Notes: generated from the letters alone by a model not told the origin. Shown: positions 44,780-53,532, numbered from the stretch's first letter. The stretch is DNA of 64,000 nt from Acidimicrobiaceae bacterium (GCA_026708645.1 JAPOUM010000017.1:1-64000), one strand, 5' to 3'. Numbers and translations are program-made.

Positions 44780-45746
44780 CAAAACGGGTGGGCGCCGGGA
44801 AATGCCTCTTCGGCCCGGCTTCAGCGGCTCGCAGCAGGCGTATCACCCGGCAGCGATGCCCGGCGTAGGGGGCTAACAGTTCCAGCATCGAGTCGTCGTC
44901 GCCGTCGTCGATGCCGCTGAGAGCATAGGTCACCATTCTCGGCACATGGAGATCGCCGACAGGCACCGCGTCCGCGTCGGCGGCCGCCACAGCCGTGGCG
45001 CGCGCCGCGGTCCAGGGGCCTATGCCGCTGAGCCGTTCCAGCCATTGACGGGCTTCAGCTGCGGGCACACCCTCGAGCCGCTCCAACCGGTCGGCGTGTT
45101 TGGCCGCCGTCCGGATCACCCGGCTGCGGCCTCGGTCCACTCCGGCGCGGTGAAAATCGTGATCCGGCAGCCGCAGCGCCACTTCAGGTTTCGGGAACAC
45201 CGGCAGCGGAGCGTCGCCGGGCGCCTCAGCGCCGAACAGCCGACCCATGCGGGCCACCGAAGCCCGAGCGTCTGCGCTGACCACCCGCTGAAAGATCGCC
45301 GCCGTGGCTGTGGCTTCATACCAGCGGCCGGTTGCGCTCAACCGCGGCACGCCCAACTTTTCGGCGAGTTCGCTTATCACCGGATCAAGAGGTCGGAAGC
45401 CGCTGGGGTCGTCGCTGTCGCCCAGTAGAGCCGGCAGCTGCTCAACAGCCCACTCGGCGCCCGGTCCCCAGGCGTCGGCGATGATTTCGCCTGAGACAGC
45501 CCGGAACGCTGTTGCGGCTGACCCTTGCGGCGTTTCGCTGCACCACCAGCCGATGCCGTTGCGCCGCTTGCAGGTCTTCACCCACATCAAAGTCAGCTCG
45601 AAGTTGAGCCTGTAGCGCGGGCGGAACACGGTGGAACAGTCCGGCGGCGCCTCAGGGGCAGTGCCCCAGACGGCGGCTCTGGTCGTAGGCGAGTATGCGG
45701 CGCTGCTCGGAGCGCCGCGTGAAGCAGCGCTCGCGTTGTGCGTCAT
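44763..45746 (-). CDS. DNA-3-methyladenine glycosylase, HhH-GPD superfamily (AlkA-like)
   Basis: A 327-residue base-excision glycosylase. An N-terminal substrate domain starts near FRPRYRLNFELTLM; the helix-hairpin-helix LSGIGPWTAARATAVAAAD is followed by the catalytic-Asp loop AVPVGDLHVPRMVTYAL. The residues after the stop-proximal DAL motif (APYAGHRCRVIRLL) are typical of actinobacterial AlkA-like proteins. The first 40 residues look non-conserved, so a later start is possible. Begins three bases after the stop of the upstream peptidoglycan-binding gene, so the two are probably coupled. Confidence 0.85.
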   Translation of the reverse strand: MTHNASAASRGAPSSAAYSPTTRAAVWGTAPEAPPDCSTVFRPRYRLNFELTLMWVKTCKRRNGIGWWCSETPQGSAATAFRAVSGEIIADAWGPGAEWAVEQLPALLGDSDDPSGFRPLDPVISELAEKLGVPRLSATGRWYEATATAAIFQRVVSADARASVARMGRLFGAEAPGDAPLPVFPKPEVALRLPDHDFHRAGVDRGRSRVIRTAAKHADRLERLEGVPAAEARQWLERLSGIGPWTAARATAVAAADADAVPVGDLHVPRMVTYALSGIDDGDDDSMLELLAPYAGHRCRVIRLLRAAEAGPKRHFPAPTRFDIAGI

Positions 45747-45749
45747 CTC

Positions 45750-46262
45750 TCAAGGCGCCGAAGCGGGTGCGTCAGCGCCTGTGCCTGAGTTTGTGACGGC
45801 GTCAGCATTCGCAGCGTCTGCGCTGTTGCTTGTGCCAGCGTCTGTGCCTGAGTTTGTGCCGGTGTCTGAGCTGGCGCTCTGAGCTTCGATGACGGTCTCG
45901 AGAGCCTCCAGCATTTCACGGTCCGACGCTTCCGACAGCCCGAGATCGGCTTCGGCCTGCTTCGTGGCCGCGCGGGTCAGTTCGCCCATGATCCCGTCCA
46001 CCGGCCCGGGGTCGTAGCCGAGAAGCAGAAGCACCTCCTGCAAGTCGGCCACTTCGGCGCCCTCGAGCGGACGGTTCGCTTCAAGTAGCGCCGCCGCGGC
46101 CGGGTCGTTCGGGTCGATCAGGTGCTGAGGCGCCCGAGCCACGATGGCGCCGTCGTCGCCGAAGATGGCGTCGTCGATTATCGGAACAGCCCAACCCAGC
46201 ATCCCCCAGAACACCAGCAGCAACACGATCAGCAGGAACGTTCCCTGCAGATGCGTGCGCAT
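45750..46262 (-). CDS. Membrane-anchored peptidoglycan-binding-domain protein
   Basis: About 170 residues. One N-terminal transmembrane segment (GTFLLIVLLLVFWGMLGWAV), then a PG_binding_1-like domain (VADLQEVLLLLGYDPGPVDGIMGELTRAATKQAEADLGL) and a repetitive Ser/Asn/Thr/Ala tail (TGTNSGTDAGTSNSADAANADA). ATG 46262 has GAGGG upstream; GTG 46298 would add 12 residues. Probably tethered to the outer face of the membrane and bound to the wall. It lies in a minus-strand run DUF3039 - this gene - glycosylase. Confidence 0.7.
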   Translation of the reverse strand: MRTHLQGTFLLIVLLLVFWGMLGWAVPIIDDAIFGDDGAIVARAPQHLIDPNDPAAAALLEANRPLEGAEVADLQEVLLLLGYDPGPVDGIMGELTRAATKQAEADLGLSEASDREMLEALETVIEAQSASSDTGTNSGTDAGTSNSADAANADAVTNSGTGADAPASAP

Positions 46263-46320
46263 GACGTGAACCCTCGACGCGGAACTCTCGAGGCTCACCT
46301 GATCGCCAGCTGCCTGATCG

Positions 46321-46596
46321 TCAGTTGAAGGCGCTGCGACGCAGCCGGTCCCGGATCTTGACGCACTCGGGGCACACCGGATAACGCGACGGGTCGCGGC
46401 TCGGGACCCAGACCTTCCCGCACAGCGCGCGCAACGGTGTGCCTTCTATGTACGCCCGGTTGGCGTCGGCGCGGCGTGTGTAGTGCGCGAAGCGGTCGTG
46501 GTCGCCCTCGTCTGTGGCCTCACGAACCTCGGGTTCGACGATGGTGACGGTGCCGGTCTCCGGCACAGCGATCGTCTCAGAAGCGCTGCTGGTCAT
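46321..46596 (-). CDS. DUF3039 family protein
   Basis: A 91-residue actinobacterial protein. Its signature is the C-terminal Cys box: GTPLRALCGKVWVPSRDPSRYPVCPECVKIRDRLR, with CxxC-type cysteines that probably bind zinc. The ATG 46596 start is preceded by TAGGCT at seven bases. Function unknown. Confidence 0.85.
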   Translation of the reverse strand: MTSSASETIAVPETGTVTIVEPEVREATDEGDHDRFAHYTRRADANRAYIEGTPLRALCGKVWVPSRDPSRYPVCPECVKIRDRLRRSAFN

Positions 46597-46603
46597 GCAG
46601 TGG

Positions 46604-46609
46604 AGCCTA
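46604..46609 (-). promoter_or_regulatory. Leaderless-type -10 box (TAGGCT) for the DUF3039 gene
   Basis: TAGGCT on the minus strand, seven bases before ATG 46596. Confidence 0.45.
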
Positions 46610-46748
46610 TATTCGCTGAGAGCTTTGCTTGTTCTGACGCAGCCCGCCCGAGCGGACAGACACGGCTCCGCGGCACCTGCAGCAGACGGCGGAGCACCGC
46701 GGCGCAGCGCACCGCAGGCAGGCGCGCTGACGGCTGCCGGCTGGGCGC

Positions 46749-46754
46749 TAGGGT
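46749..46754 (+). promoter_or_regulatory. Leaderless-type -10 box (TAGGGT) for the JAMM peptidase gene
   Basis: TAGGGT lies eight bases before GTG 46763 and selects that start over longer upstream options. Confidence 0.4.
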
Positions 46755-46762
46755 GCGGCGCC

Positions 46763-47179
46763 GTGCTGGAGATGAGCATCGAAACCCGTGATGCCATGGT
46801 GGCTCGCGCCATCGCGGAGCTGCCCAACGAGGCCTGCGGGCTGTTCGCTGCGACAGCAGGCTCAGACCGCGTCGAGCGCTTCTATCCGATGCGCAACACC
46901 GCCGAATCGCCCAAGCGCTACGTGCTCGACGGCAAAGAGATGCTCGACGTGGAACTCAAAGCCGAACAGGAAGGACTGCTGGTGGCGGGGGTGATGCACT
47001 CGCACACCCGCACCACCAATTACCCCTCACCGACCGACATCGCCGACGCGGCCCGTTTCGACCCTTTCGGCGCCTGGCATTTCGTGATCGTCTCGTTGCG
47101 CCACGCTGAGGCGTCGCTGCGGTCGTTTCGGATACTCGACGGCGAAGTCACCGAAGAGCCCGTGAAGATACGCGCTTGA
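46763..47179 (+). CDS. JAMM/MPN+ metallopeptidase (Mec-like)
   Basis: A 138-residue zinc peptidase. The JAMM site is complete: Glu in LPNEACGLF, then HSHTRTTNYPSPTD (H-x-H...S-x-x-D). Closest in style to Mec of Mycobacterium, which clips cysteine from the CysO sulfur carrier. A CysM-like synthase is found 2.6 kb downstream, separated by a hydrolase and an exporter, but no CysO gene is seen nearby. Confidence 0.85.
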   Translation: MLEMSIETRDAMVARAIAELPNEACGLFAATAGSDRVERFYPMRNTAESPKRYVLDGKEMLDVELKAEQEGLLVAGVMHSHTRTTNYPSPTDIADAARFDPFGAWHFVIVSLRHAEASLRSFRILDGEVTEEPVKIRA

Positions 47180-47213
47180 AGCACGATCCGCCCGTCTCGG
47201 TGACGCGACCGCT

Positions 47214-47252
47214 CCCAGAATCTGAGGTTCTGGGGTTCTGAGGCCCAGAACC
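47214..47252. terminator. Bidirectional terminator between convergent genes
   Basis: GGTTCTGGG (47226-47234) and CCCAGAACC (47244-47252) form a perfect 9-bp stem. An overlapping alternative pairs CCCAGAA (47214-47220) with TTCTGGG. It lies between the stops of the JAMM gene and the alpha/beta hydrolase gene. Confidence 0.6.
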
Positions 47253-47258
47253 TGAAGG

Positions 47259-48191
47259 TCAGGAAACTGAGGAATCGCCCAGCAGTTCGCGTATCGCTCG
47301 GCGCGCCACCACGGCGGGCGCTTCCAGCGGCCCGAAATGCCCCAGACCCTCGAAGCTCACGAAACGTCCTTTGGGCAGGGCCTCAGCCACCGCCGGAGCG
47401 AAGTCGGCCGGGTCGGTCGTGTCGCTTCCGGCCGTCCCGGCCGCCACCACAGTCGCAACATCGATCTGAGTGATCTCCCGGGGCGAGAGCGTGTCGCTGG
47501 CTTCAAAAGTGCGGGCTTCGGTCTCGGCCGGGCAGGCCAGGCGCACCCGGCCGTCGGGCAGGTCCACGAAACCGGCTTCGACATAGGCGGCCAAAGCGTC
47601 GCTGCGCAGCACTCCCAGAGGCGGACGGCTCGAGTAGCGAGCCAAAGCCTCCGCCCGCGAGTTGAAAACCTCGCGCCGGTTGCGCGCCCCGGCCGCGAGA
47701 GGATTGTTGTCAGGAGTGGCGGCAGCCTCCTCGGGCAGAACGATCGGCTCGTACATGAACAAGCCATCGAAGGCGCCGGGCGCGGCCTGCTCGGCCAGCA
47801 GCAGAGCGGCGCCGCCCATCGAATGCCCGAAACCGTAGAGCTGAGACGAGCCGATGGCGACCGCGCAGGCCGTCACATCGGCGCCCATGCCATGCCATGA
47901 GTAGGTCCCGTCCGGGCTCTCGCCTGAGCCTCCGTGGCCGCGGAAATCGAGCGCCCAAACACGGAAATCCCTGGTGAAGCAGTGCGCCAGGGGCGTGTAT
48001 GCCAGTCCGTGGAATCCGGTGGCGTGACAGATCAGCAGATCAGGCGCCGGACTGTTTGCCGGACTGCTCGCCGGGCCGCCCAGCAGCCGCAGTTTGAGGG
48101 TCACCCCGTCGGCGGTGGTGACGACGGCTCCGGCGCCTGCGGCCTCCGCCGGCTCGGACGGTCGTCGCTGCAGGTCTGCATGCGCAGGCAC
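47259..48191 (-). CDS. Alpha/beta hydrolase
   Basis: A 310-residue hydrolase of the alpha/beta fold. Oxyanion region ICHATGFHGLAYTPLA, WALDFRGHGGSGES, nucleophile elbow GFGHSMGGAALLLAE (Ser), and a late GLGHFGPLEAP carrying the catalytic His. No signal peptide. Substrate not predictable. GTG start at 48191; divergent from the exporter gene. Confidence 0.85.
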   Translation of the reverse strand: MPAHADLQRRPSEPAEAAGAGAVVTTADGVTLKLRLLGGPASSPANSPAPDLLICHATGFHGLAYTPLAHCFTRDFRVWALDFRGHGGSGESPDGTYSWHGMGADVTACAVAIGSSQLYGFGHSMGGAALLLAEQAAPGAFDGLFMYEPIVLPEEAAATPDNNPLAAGARNRREVFNSRAEALARYSSRPPLGVLRSDALAAYVEAGFVDLPDGRVRLACPAETEARTFEASDTLSPREITQIDVATVVAAGTAGSDTTDPADFAPAVAEALPKGRFVSFEGLGHFGPLEAPAVVARRAIRELLGDSSVS

Positions 48192-48221
48192 GGAGTATTT
48201 CTATCGGCGCCCCGCCGCCGA

Positions 48222-48227
48222 TAGTTT
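48222..48227 (+). promoter_or_regulatory. Leaderless-type -10 box (TAGTTT) for the MFS gene
   Basis: TAGTTT ends six bases before GTG 48234, favouring that codon over the adjacent GTG 48231. Confidence 0.35.
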
Positions 48228-48233
48228 CAGGTG

Positions 48234-49691
48234 GTGACAGGCGGCGGAGTTCGGGTGCTGTTGGGGCCTCGCTACCGGGCCGTGTCGGTGTCGCTGATCG
48301 GCACGGTGGCCATGGCCTCCTACAACAATCTCTCGGTCACCGCGGCGCTGCCCGACATCGGCGACGATCTCGGCCGGGTGGCGCTGCTGCCCTGGGTGGT
48401 GACGGTGGAGTTGCTGGCAGCGGCGGTCGCCGTGCTCGCCGTGGGTCCCTTCATCGACGGCGCCGGCGCGCAGCGAGCCTTCCGCGTCACGGTGGCGGCT
48501 TTTCTGGCTGCGTCGGCGCTTTGCGCGTTGGCGCCCACCATGGAGCTGCTGATAGCGGCGCGGATCTTGCAGGGCATGGGCAGCGGCGCTCTGATCGGCA
48601 CTGCGTTCACCTGCATCGGGCTGGTCTACGACGATACGGCCCGCCCCTGGGCCTACGCCCTCTTCTCGTCGGTTTGGGGAGTCATGGGCATCGGCGGGCC
48701 GGCGCTGGCGGCGGTGCTGGTGAGCACTCTCGGCTGGCGCGCCGTGTTCGCCTTCAATCTGCCCGTTGCCGCCGCGGCGGCCGCAGTGGGCTGGCGCCGG
48801 CTGCCGCAGCAGGCGCCTGAGGCCGCGGCGGATCCGCTCGACCGGCGGGGACTGGTCACGCTGAGCGCGCTCACCGTGGCGCTGCTGCTGGCGACCTCGG
48901 GACTGAACTGGTACAGCGTCGCGCTGCTGGCCGCGGCGGTGCTGCTGGGCTTCGGCTACGCGCGCCACGCCCGCGCCGCCGCGGCGCCGGTCGTGCGCCT
49001 GGAGCACATATCAGGCGTTCAGTGGCGCAGCATCCACCTGCTGGGTTCGTTGACGATGGCCGGCGGCACCGGCGCCAGCGTCTTTCTGCCTCTGTACCTG
49101 AAAGCGGGCCGCGGCTCGTCGGCGGCCTTCGCGGCTTTCGCGGTGCTCTGGATGACCTTGGGCTGGTCGACGGCGTCCTGGGTGTCGGGTGCGATGCAGC
49201 AGCGCTTCCATGCGGCGACTGTGGCGCTGATCGGCGCCTGCATCATCTCGGTCTCGGCGATCTCGGTGACTGCGGCAGTGGCTCTGGAAGCGCCCGTGGC
49301 GGTGCTGTTGGCGATGTTCGCCTGCGTCGGATGGGGCATCGGCACTATAAGCACGTCGAGCATGGCGCTGCTTCAGGGCCGCGCCGAGCCCCGCGAAATG
49401 GGCCGGATCAGCTCGGCTCACCATTTTCTGCGTTCGCTGGGTTTCGCTTACGGGGCGGCGTTCGCCGGTCTGGTGATCTTCTGGGCCGTTGAGCGCAGCA
49501 TCGGCGACACGGAACTGGTGCGCGACCTTCTGGGGGACTCCGACCTGGCGGTCGACGCTGCCGTGGCCGACGCCTTGCGGTCGGCGTACGCCTGGTCGCT
49601 GGCGGCGATGGCGGCGCTTTGCACGCTGACGCTGCCTGCCGCCGCGGCGCTGGCGCGCCGATATGATCCTGAGCGAGCCACTCGGGATTAG
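48234..49691 (+). CDS. MFS transporter (drug:H+ antiporter-like)
   Basis: About 485 residues with many hydrophobic helices. Start region SLIGTVAMASYNNLSVTAALPDIGDDLG, LPWVVTVELLAAAVAVLAVGPFIDGAGAQRAF (motif A-like), ILQGMGSGALIGTAF (as in DHA2 exporters) and SVWGVMGIGGPALAAVL (motif C-like). Likely a proton-driven exporter; the substrate is unknown. GTG 48234 or 48231. It lies between the Mec-like peptidase and cysM, divergent from the hydrolase. Confidence 0.85.
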   Translation: MTGGGVRVLLGPRYRAVSVSLIGTVAMASYNNLSVTAALPDIGDDLGRVALLPWVVTVELLAAAVAVLAVGPFIDGAGAQRAFRVTVAAFLAASALCALAPTMELLIAARILQGMGSGALIGTAFTCIGLVYDDTARPWAYALFSSVWGVMGIGGPALAAVLVSTLGWRAVFAFNLPVAAAAAAVGWRRLPQQAPEAAADPLDRRGLVTLSALTVALLLATSGLNWYSVALLAAAVLLGFGYARHARAAAAPVVRLEHISGVQWRSIHLLGSLTMAGGTGASVFLPLYLKAGRGSSAAFAAFAVLWMTLGWSTASWVSGAMQQRFHAATVALIGACIISVSAISVTAAVALEAPVAVLLAMFACVGWGIGTISTSSMALLQGRAEPREMGRISSAHHFLRSLGFAYGAAFAGLVIFWAVERSIGDTELVRDLLGDSDLAVDAAVADALRSAYAWSLAAMAALCTLTLPAAAALARRYDPERATRD

Positions 49692-49808
49692 CTGTTTCTC
49701 ACTCGTGACGGGCTGGGTGAGAGTGCCGCTGGGATCAGACCGGCGGCGAACTTCAACTGATTTCAACCGACTTCCACGAAATTTTCACCGGACTAGCGGG
49801 GTGCGGCG

Positions 49809-50756
49809 ATGACCGTCAAGCGAGACGCTCTGGACTTGATCGGCGACACGCCGGTCGTGGACGTCTCACAGCTGAGCCCCAACCCTCGGGTGCGTCTGGT
49901 GGCCAAGCTCGAGAGCGCCAACCCCACCGGTTCGGTGAAGGACCGCATCGCCAAGGCGATGGTGCTGGAAGCCGAAGCCGACGGCACACTCGGCCCGGGC
50001 AAGCAGATCCTGGAGCCGTCCTCGGGCAACACCGGAATAGCGCTGGCGATGATCGCCCGGATACGCGACTATCCGATCACGGTGGTGATGCCCGAGAACA
50101 CTTCGCCGGAGCGGCGCGCCATGCTGGAAGTGTTCGGCGCCCGGATCGTGCTGTCGCCTGGAGCTGAGGGATCCAACGGGGCGGTGCGCCTGTCGCAGCA
50201 GATGGCCCTGGAGCATCCCGACTGGGTGTTCTTGTACCAGTACGGCAACGAAGCCAATCCTCGAGTGCATTACCAGACCACCGGCCCCGAGATACTCAGA
50301 GACGTTCCCGATGTGACTCATTTCGTGGGCGGCTTGGGCACCAGCGGCACTTTGATGGGCGTGGGAACCTGCCTCAAGGAGGCGTATCCCGATATCAAGA
50401 TTCTGGCTGTGGAGCCGCCGGCGGGGGAGATGGTCGACGGGCTGCGCAGCCTCGACGACGGTTTCATCCCGCCGGTCTATGAGAAGTGGGGCGGCGCCGA
50501 CCTGCTCGACGGCAAGCGCATCGTGAGGCCCCGCGAGTCCGTGGAGCACACCCGCAAACTGGCCGACGCGGGGATATTCGCGGGCATTTCGTCGGGCGCT
50601 ACTTTGGCGGGAGCGGTTCGGGTCGCCGAGCGGATCGAGTCCGGCACCGTGGTGTTCATCGTGTGCGACGGCGGTTGGAAGTACCTGTCGAGCCGGGCCT
50701 GGACCGGCGATCTCGACGAAGTGGCCGAGCGCGCCTCGGAGATCATCTACTTCTAG
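49809..50756 (+). CDS. cysM: Cysteine synthase, CysM (O-phosphoserine sulfhydrylase) type
   Basis: A 315-residue PLP enzyme. PLP-Lys in SANPTGSVKDRIAKAM, LEPSSGNTGIALAM, VMPENTSPERRAMLEVFGA, and GGLGTSGTLMGVG. Sequence style and length follow mycobacterial CysM rather than CysK. The Arg in VDGLRSLDDGFIPPVY matches the mycobacterial Arg that recognises O-phosphoserine, and the C-terminal GWKYLSSRAW is shared. Predicted to make cysteine from O-phosphoserine and a CysO-type thiocarboxylate. Confidence 0.88.
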   Translation: MTVKRDALDLIGDTPVVDVSQLSPNPRVRLVAKLESANPTGSVKDRIAKAMVLEAEADGTLGPGKQILEPSSGNTGIALAMIARIRDYPITVVMPENTSPERRAMLEVFGARIVLSPGAEGSNGAVRLSQQMALEHPDWVFLYQYGNEANPRVHYQTTGPEILRDVPDVTHFVGGLGTSGTLMGVGTCLKEAYPDIKILAVEPPAGEMVDGLRSLDDGFIPPVYEKWGGADLLDGKRIVRPRESVEHTRKLADAGIFAGISSGATLAGAVRVAERIESGTVVFIVCDGGWKYLSSRAWTGDLDEVAERASEIIYF

Positions 50757-50822
50757 TTCCGCGGGCGCCGCGGGCGCCGCCAGCAGCCCGGACTCCGGAG
50801 GCTTCCAAGGCTTTCGTGGTCT

Positions 50823-51590
50823 TCAAGGCTTCCAGTGCCCGCGGCGGATCATCACTTCGCGCAGCACCGAGGGGCGGTCGGTCATTATGCCGTCGACGCC
50901 CATGTCGAGCAGTCGGTGCATCTCCGCGGCGGAGTCGATAGTCCAAACATGGACCGCCACGCCGTGACGTCTCGCCGCAGCCAGGAAACCGGGCCGGACC
51001 AGCGGCACGCCCCGGAACCTGGTCGGCACTTGGGCGGCCTGGAAGTCGAACGAACCCGGCCACGGCAGGCGCCCCGAGAAACCGGCCGCTGCCAGACGCG
51101 CGATCCCTCGAGGTCCGGCGCCGACGCACAGACGGCCCTCGACACGGCTGCGCACCTGCCGGGTCCGGTAGTCCGAGAAAGAGCACACACAGACCCTCTC
51201 GGCGGCGCCTGATCGCCTGATCGCCTCCGCCAAGGGCCCGATGGCAGCATCGCTTTTGGGGTCGATGTTGATCCTGGTGTGCGGCAGTTCCTCGAGCAGT
51301 TCGTCCAGACGCAAGATCGGGTCGCTGCCGGCCACCAGAGCCCGGCGCACCTGCTGCCAGCCGAGGCCGCTGACAGCACCGCGCCCGTCGGTCACCCGGT
51401 CGAGGGTGCTGTCGTGGAATGCCACCGCGACCCCGTCGGCTGTGGCATGCACGTCGGTCTCCACATGAGTGAAACCCAGATCCACGGCATGACGGAAGGC
51501 GCGCAACGTGTTCTCGGGGAACTCCTCGGCGCCGCCGCGATGCGCGAAGGCGATCGGGCCTTCCACATCGAGATACGGATGATCCGCCAT
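50823..51590 (-). CDS. Glycerophosphodiester phosphodiesterase
   Basis: A 255-residue GDPD-family TIM barrel: IAFAHRGGAEEFPENTLRAFRHAVDLGFTHVETDVHATADGVAVAFHDSTLDRVTDG contains the catalytic HR, ENT, ETDVH and HD elements. The end has VHVWTIDSAAEMHRLLDMGVDGIMTDRP. No signal peptide, so cytoplasmic. ATG 51590 is chosen because TAAGTT lies seven bases upstream; the frame is open further only as a shadow of pyk. Divergent from pyk. Confidence 0.92.
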   Translation of the reverse strand: MADHPYLDVEGPIAFAHRGGAEEFPENTLRAFRHAVDLGFTHVETDVHATADGVAVAFHDSTLDRVTDGRGAVSGLGWQQVRRALVAGSDPILRLDELLEELPHTRINIDPKSDAAIGPLAEAIRRSGAAERVCVCSFSDYRTRQVRSRVEGRLCVGAGPRGIARLAAAGFSGRLPWPGSFDFQAAQVPTRFRGVPLVRPGFLAAARRHGVAVHVWTIDSAAEMHRLLDMGVDGIMTDRPSVLREVMIRRGHWKP

Positions 51591-51597
51591 CGCAAAA

Positions 51598-51603
51598 AAC
51601 TTA
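51598..51603 (-). promoter_or_regulatory. Leaderless-type -10 box (TAAGTT) for the GDPD gene
   Basis: On the minus strand TAAGTT lies seven bases before ATG 51590. Confidence 0.35.
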
Positions 51604-51672
51604 GAGCAAGCACGGACAGTTGACTCGGCGCGTCCAAGAGAACTTATCCACAGGGTGGCACTGCGCTGCTTG

Positions 51673-51678
51673 TAGCCT
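51673..51678 (+). promoter_or_regulatory. Leaderless-type -10 box (TAGCCT) for pyk
   Basis: TAGCCT lies six bases before ATG 51685. Confidence 0.45.
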
Positions 51679-51684
51679 GAGGCC

Positions 51685-53115
51685 ATGCAGCGTCGCACCA
51701 AAATCGTCGCCACGATAGGACCGGCGAGCGAGAGCGAGTCCACGCTCGCCGACATGATGGCCGCAGGCATGGATGTGGCCCGCATCGGCTTGGCGCACGG
51801 CACCCTCGACGAGGCGATCGAGCGCTATCAGCGAATCCGCAGAGTCTCAGCCGAAGTCGGCCGGCCCGTCGGGATCCTGGTCGATCTGCCCGGGCCCAAG
51901 GTCCGCGCCGCCAGCTTCGGCGAGACGTCGGTGAAGTTCCATTCCGACAGCACCGTGGAGATGCTCGTCGGGTCGCAAAGCTCCACCGACAGCGTCATCG
52001 AAGTCGACTACGAAGGCCTGCTCGAGGATGTGCTGGTCGGGGACACTTTGGACGTGGGCGACGGCCGGGTGGTGCTCGACGTGGTCGACAAGGGCGGCGA
52101 CCGCCTGAAGGTGCGGGTCGTCCACGGCGGCGTGCTGTCGGGCTGCCCCGGGGTTCACATCCCGGCCGACCGGCTGCGGATCTCCACGCCCACCCCGGCT
52201 GATTTCGTGGCCTTGGACGCGTTCACGGATCTCGGGGTGGACATGGTGGCGATCTCTTTCGTGCGCTCGGCGCACGACATCCGCCGTGTCGGCACTGAAC
52301 CTCATCCTCGCGGGCCTCTGCTGTGCGCCAAGATCGAGACTCGGGCAGCCGTGCAGAACCTGGCGGGCATCATCGACACGGCCGGGTCGGTGATGGTGGC
52401 TCGAGGCGACTTGGGCAGCGAATGCAGCATCGAAGAGCTGCCGCATCTGCAAAAGCAGATCATCCAGCAGTGCATCGCCCGCGGGCGTCCGGTCATCACC
52501 GCCACGCAGATGCTGGAGTCGATGGTGTCGCGCCCGTCGCCCACCCGAGCCGAAGCCTCAGACGTCGCCAACGCCGTGTTCGACGGCTCGTCCGCTTTGA
52601 TGCTCTCGGGCGAGACGGCGGTGGGCGTCGATCCGGCCAACGTGGTGCGCACCATGGACCGGATCGCCCGGAGAGCCGACGAAGAGTTCGACTATGAGGG
52701 GTGGGCCGAACGCCTCGCAGAGCTGCGCATGACCGACTCGAGCCATGACGACACGGCGATCACCGACGCCATGACCATGGCAGCCTGGAGGGCTGCGGGC
52801 GAGCTCGGGATCTCGACGATCCTGGCCATCTCGGGCACCGGTTTCACGGTGCGGTCGATGGCCCGTTTCAGGCCTCAGGCTCGGATCGTCGGCATGTCGC
52901 ACAATGAGCGCGCCGCCGCTCAGCTGACTCTGAGCTGGGGCACCACGCCGGTGCTGGTCAAAGACCGCGGCTCCAACGACGAGATGGTCCGTCAGGCGGT
53001 GGCGGTCGCCTGTGAGCGCGACTATGTGCGCTCCGGCGAGATCGTGGCGGTGCTGGCAGGCGCCGACAACCGGTCGCGCAGCGCCAACGTGCTAAGGCTG
53101 GAGCGCGTCCCATAG
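51685..53115 (+). CDS. pyk: Pyruvate kinase (atypical metal-site residues)
   Basis: A 476-residue glycolytic enzyme. Barrel start RRTKIVATIGPASES, B-domain, then CAKIETRAAVQNL (catalytic Lys, Glu), VMVARGDLGSE, ATQMLESMVSRPSPTRAEASDVANAVFDGSSALMLSGETA and a C-terminal domain (FRPQARIVGMS). Two departures are visible. The usual RLNFSHG, whose Asn and Ser bind potassium, reads RIGLAHG. The TKGPE position reads LPGPK, with the Lys found in potassium-independent enzymes. Activity without K+ is therefore predicted. Confidence 0.92.
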   Translation: MQRRTKIVATIGPASESESTLADMMAAGMDVARIGLAHGTLDEAIERYQRIRRVSAEVGRPVGILVDLPGPKVRAASFGETSVKFHSDSTVEMLVGSQSSTDSVIEVDYEGLLEDVLVGDTLDVGDGRVVLDVVDKGGDRLKVRVVHGGVLSGCPGVHIPADRLRISTPTPADFVALDAFTDLGVDMVAISFVRSAHDIRRVGTEPHPRGPLLCAKIETRAAVQNLAGIIDTAGSVMVARGDLGSECSIEELPHLQKQIIQQCIARGRPVITATQMLESMVSRPSPTRAEASDVANAVFDGSSALMLSGETAVGVDPANVVRTMDRIARRADEEFDYEGWAERLAELRMTDSSHDDTAITDAMTMAAWRAAGELGISTILAISGTGFTVRSMARFRPQARIVGMSHNERAAAQLTLSWGTTPVLVKDRGSNDEMVRQAVAVACERDYVRSGEIVAVLAGADNRSRSANVLRLERVP

Positions 53116-53301
53116 GTCGGCGCCCTGCCACAGCAGGGCCACGGCCAGAACTGCGACAACTGCGAACAGCGTCAGGCGCAGCAGCCAGCGGCGCACGAAG
53201 CGGATCAACAGCAGCCCGACCACCAGCAGCATCGCGCCCGCCGCGGCCACTGCGTTCTGCGCAGGCGCAGCAGACACAGAGTCGAGCCATTCGCTCAGCA
53301 C
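53092..53301 (-). CDS. Small two-helix membrane protein
   Basis: A 69-residue frame: a short amphipathic start, then two hydrophobic segments, AAAGAMLLVVGLLLIRFV and LTLFAVVAVLAVALLW, separated by a basic RRWLLR turn. It overlaps the end of pyk by 24 bases, tail to tail. Plausible small membrane protein but could be chance. The stretch 53302-53532 holds no gene I can support. Confidence 0.5.
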   Translation of the reverse strand: MLSEWLDSVSAAPAQNAVAAAGAMLLVVGLLLIRFVRRWLLRLTLFAVVAVLAVALLWQGADLWDALQP

Positions 53302-53532
53302 CTGCTCAGCTAGCCGCCGCGCCGTCGATCAAGGCGCCTTCGGCTCTCAGCGAGAGGCTCGGCGCCGCCTTCGCCTTGCGCAGCGTTTCGCTCCTCGAGT
53401 GCGTCGTCACCGCAGGGCAGGCTAGTCGTGAGAAACCGGCGGGCCCGTCGCCTTCGCCGTGCGGGCGGAGGCTTGAGCGCCACACGGATTCGTCGGTAAT
53501 CACTTTGCAGTGACAGGCGGATTCGCCGGAGA

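Noticed and set aside
44731-44800. tRNA-like sequence with GGTAGCTCAGATGG
   Set aside because: It resembles a D-arm, but no matching acceptor, anticodon or T-arm can be folded. The motif arises from an 18/19-bp tandem repeat.
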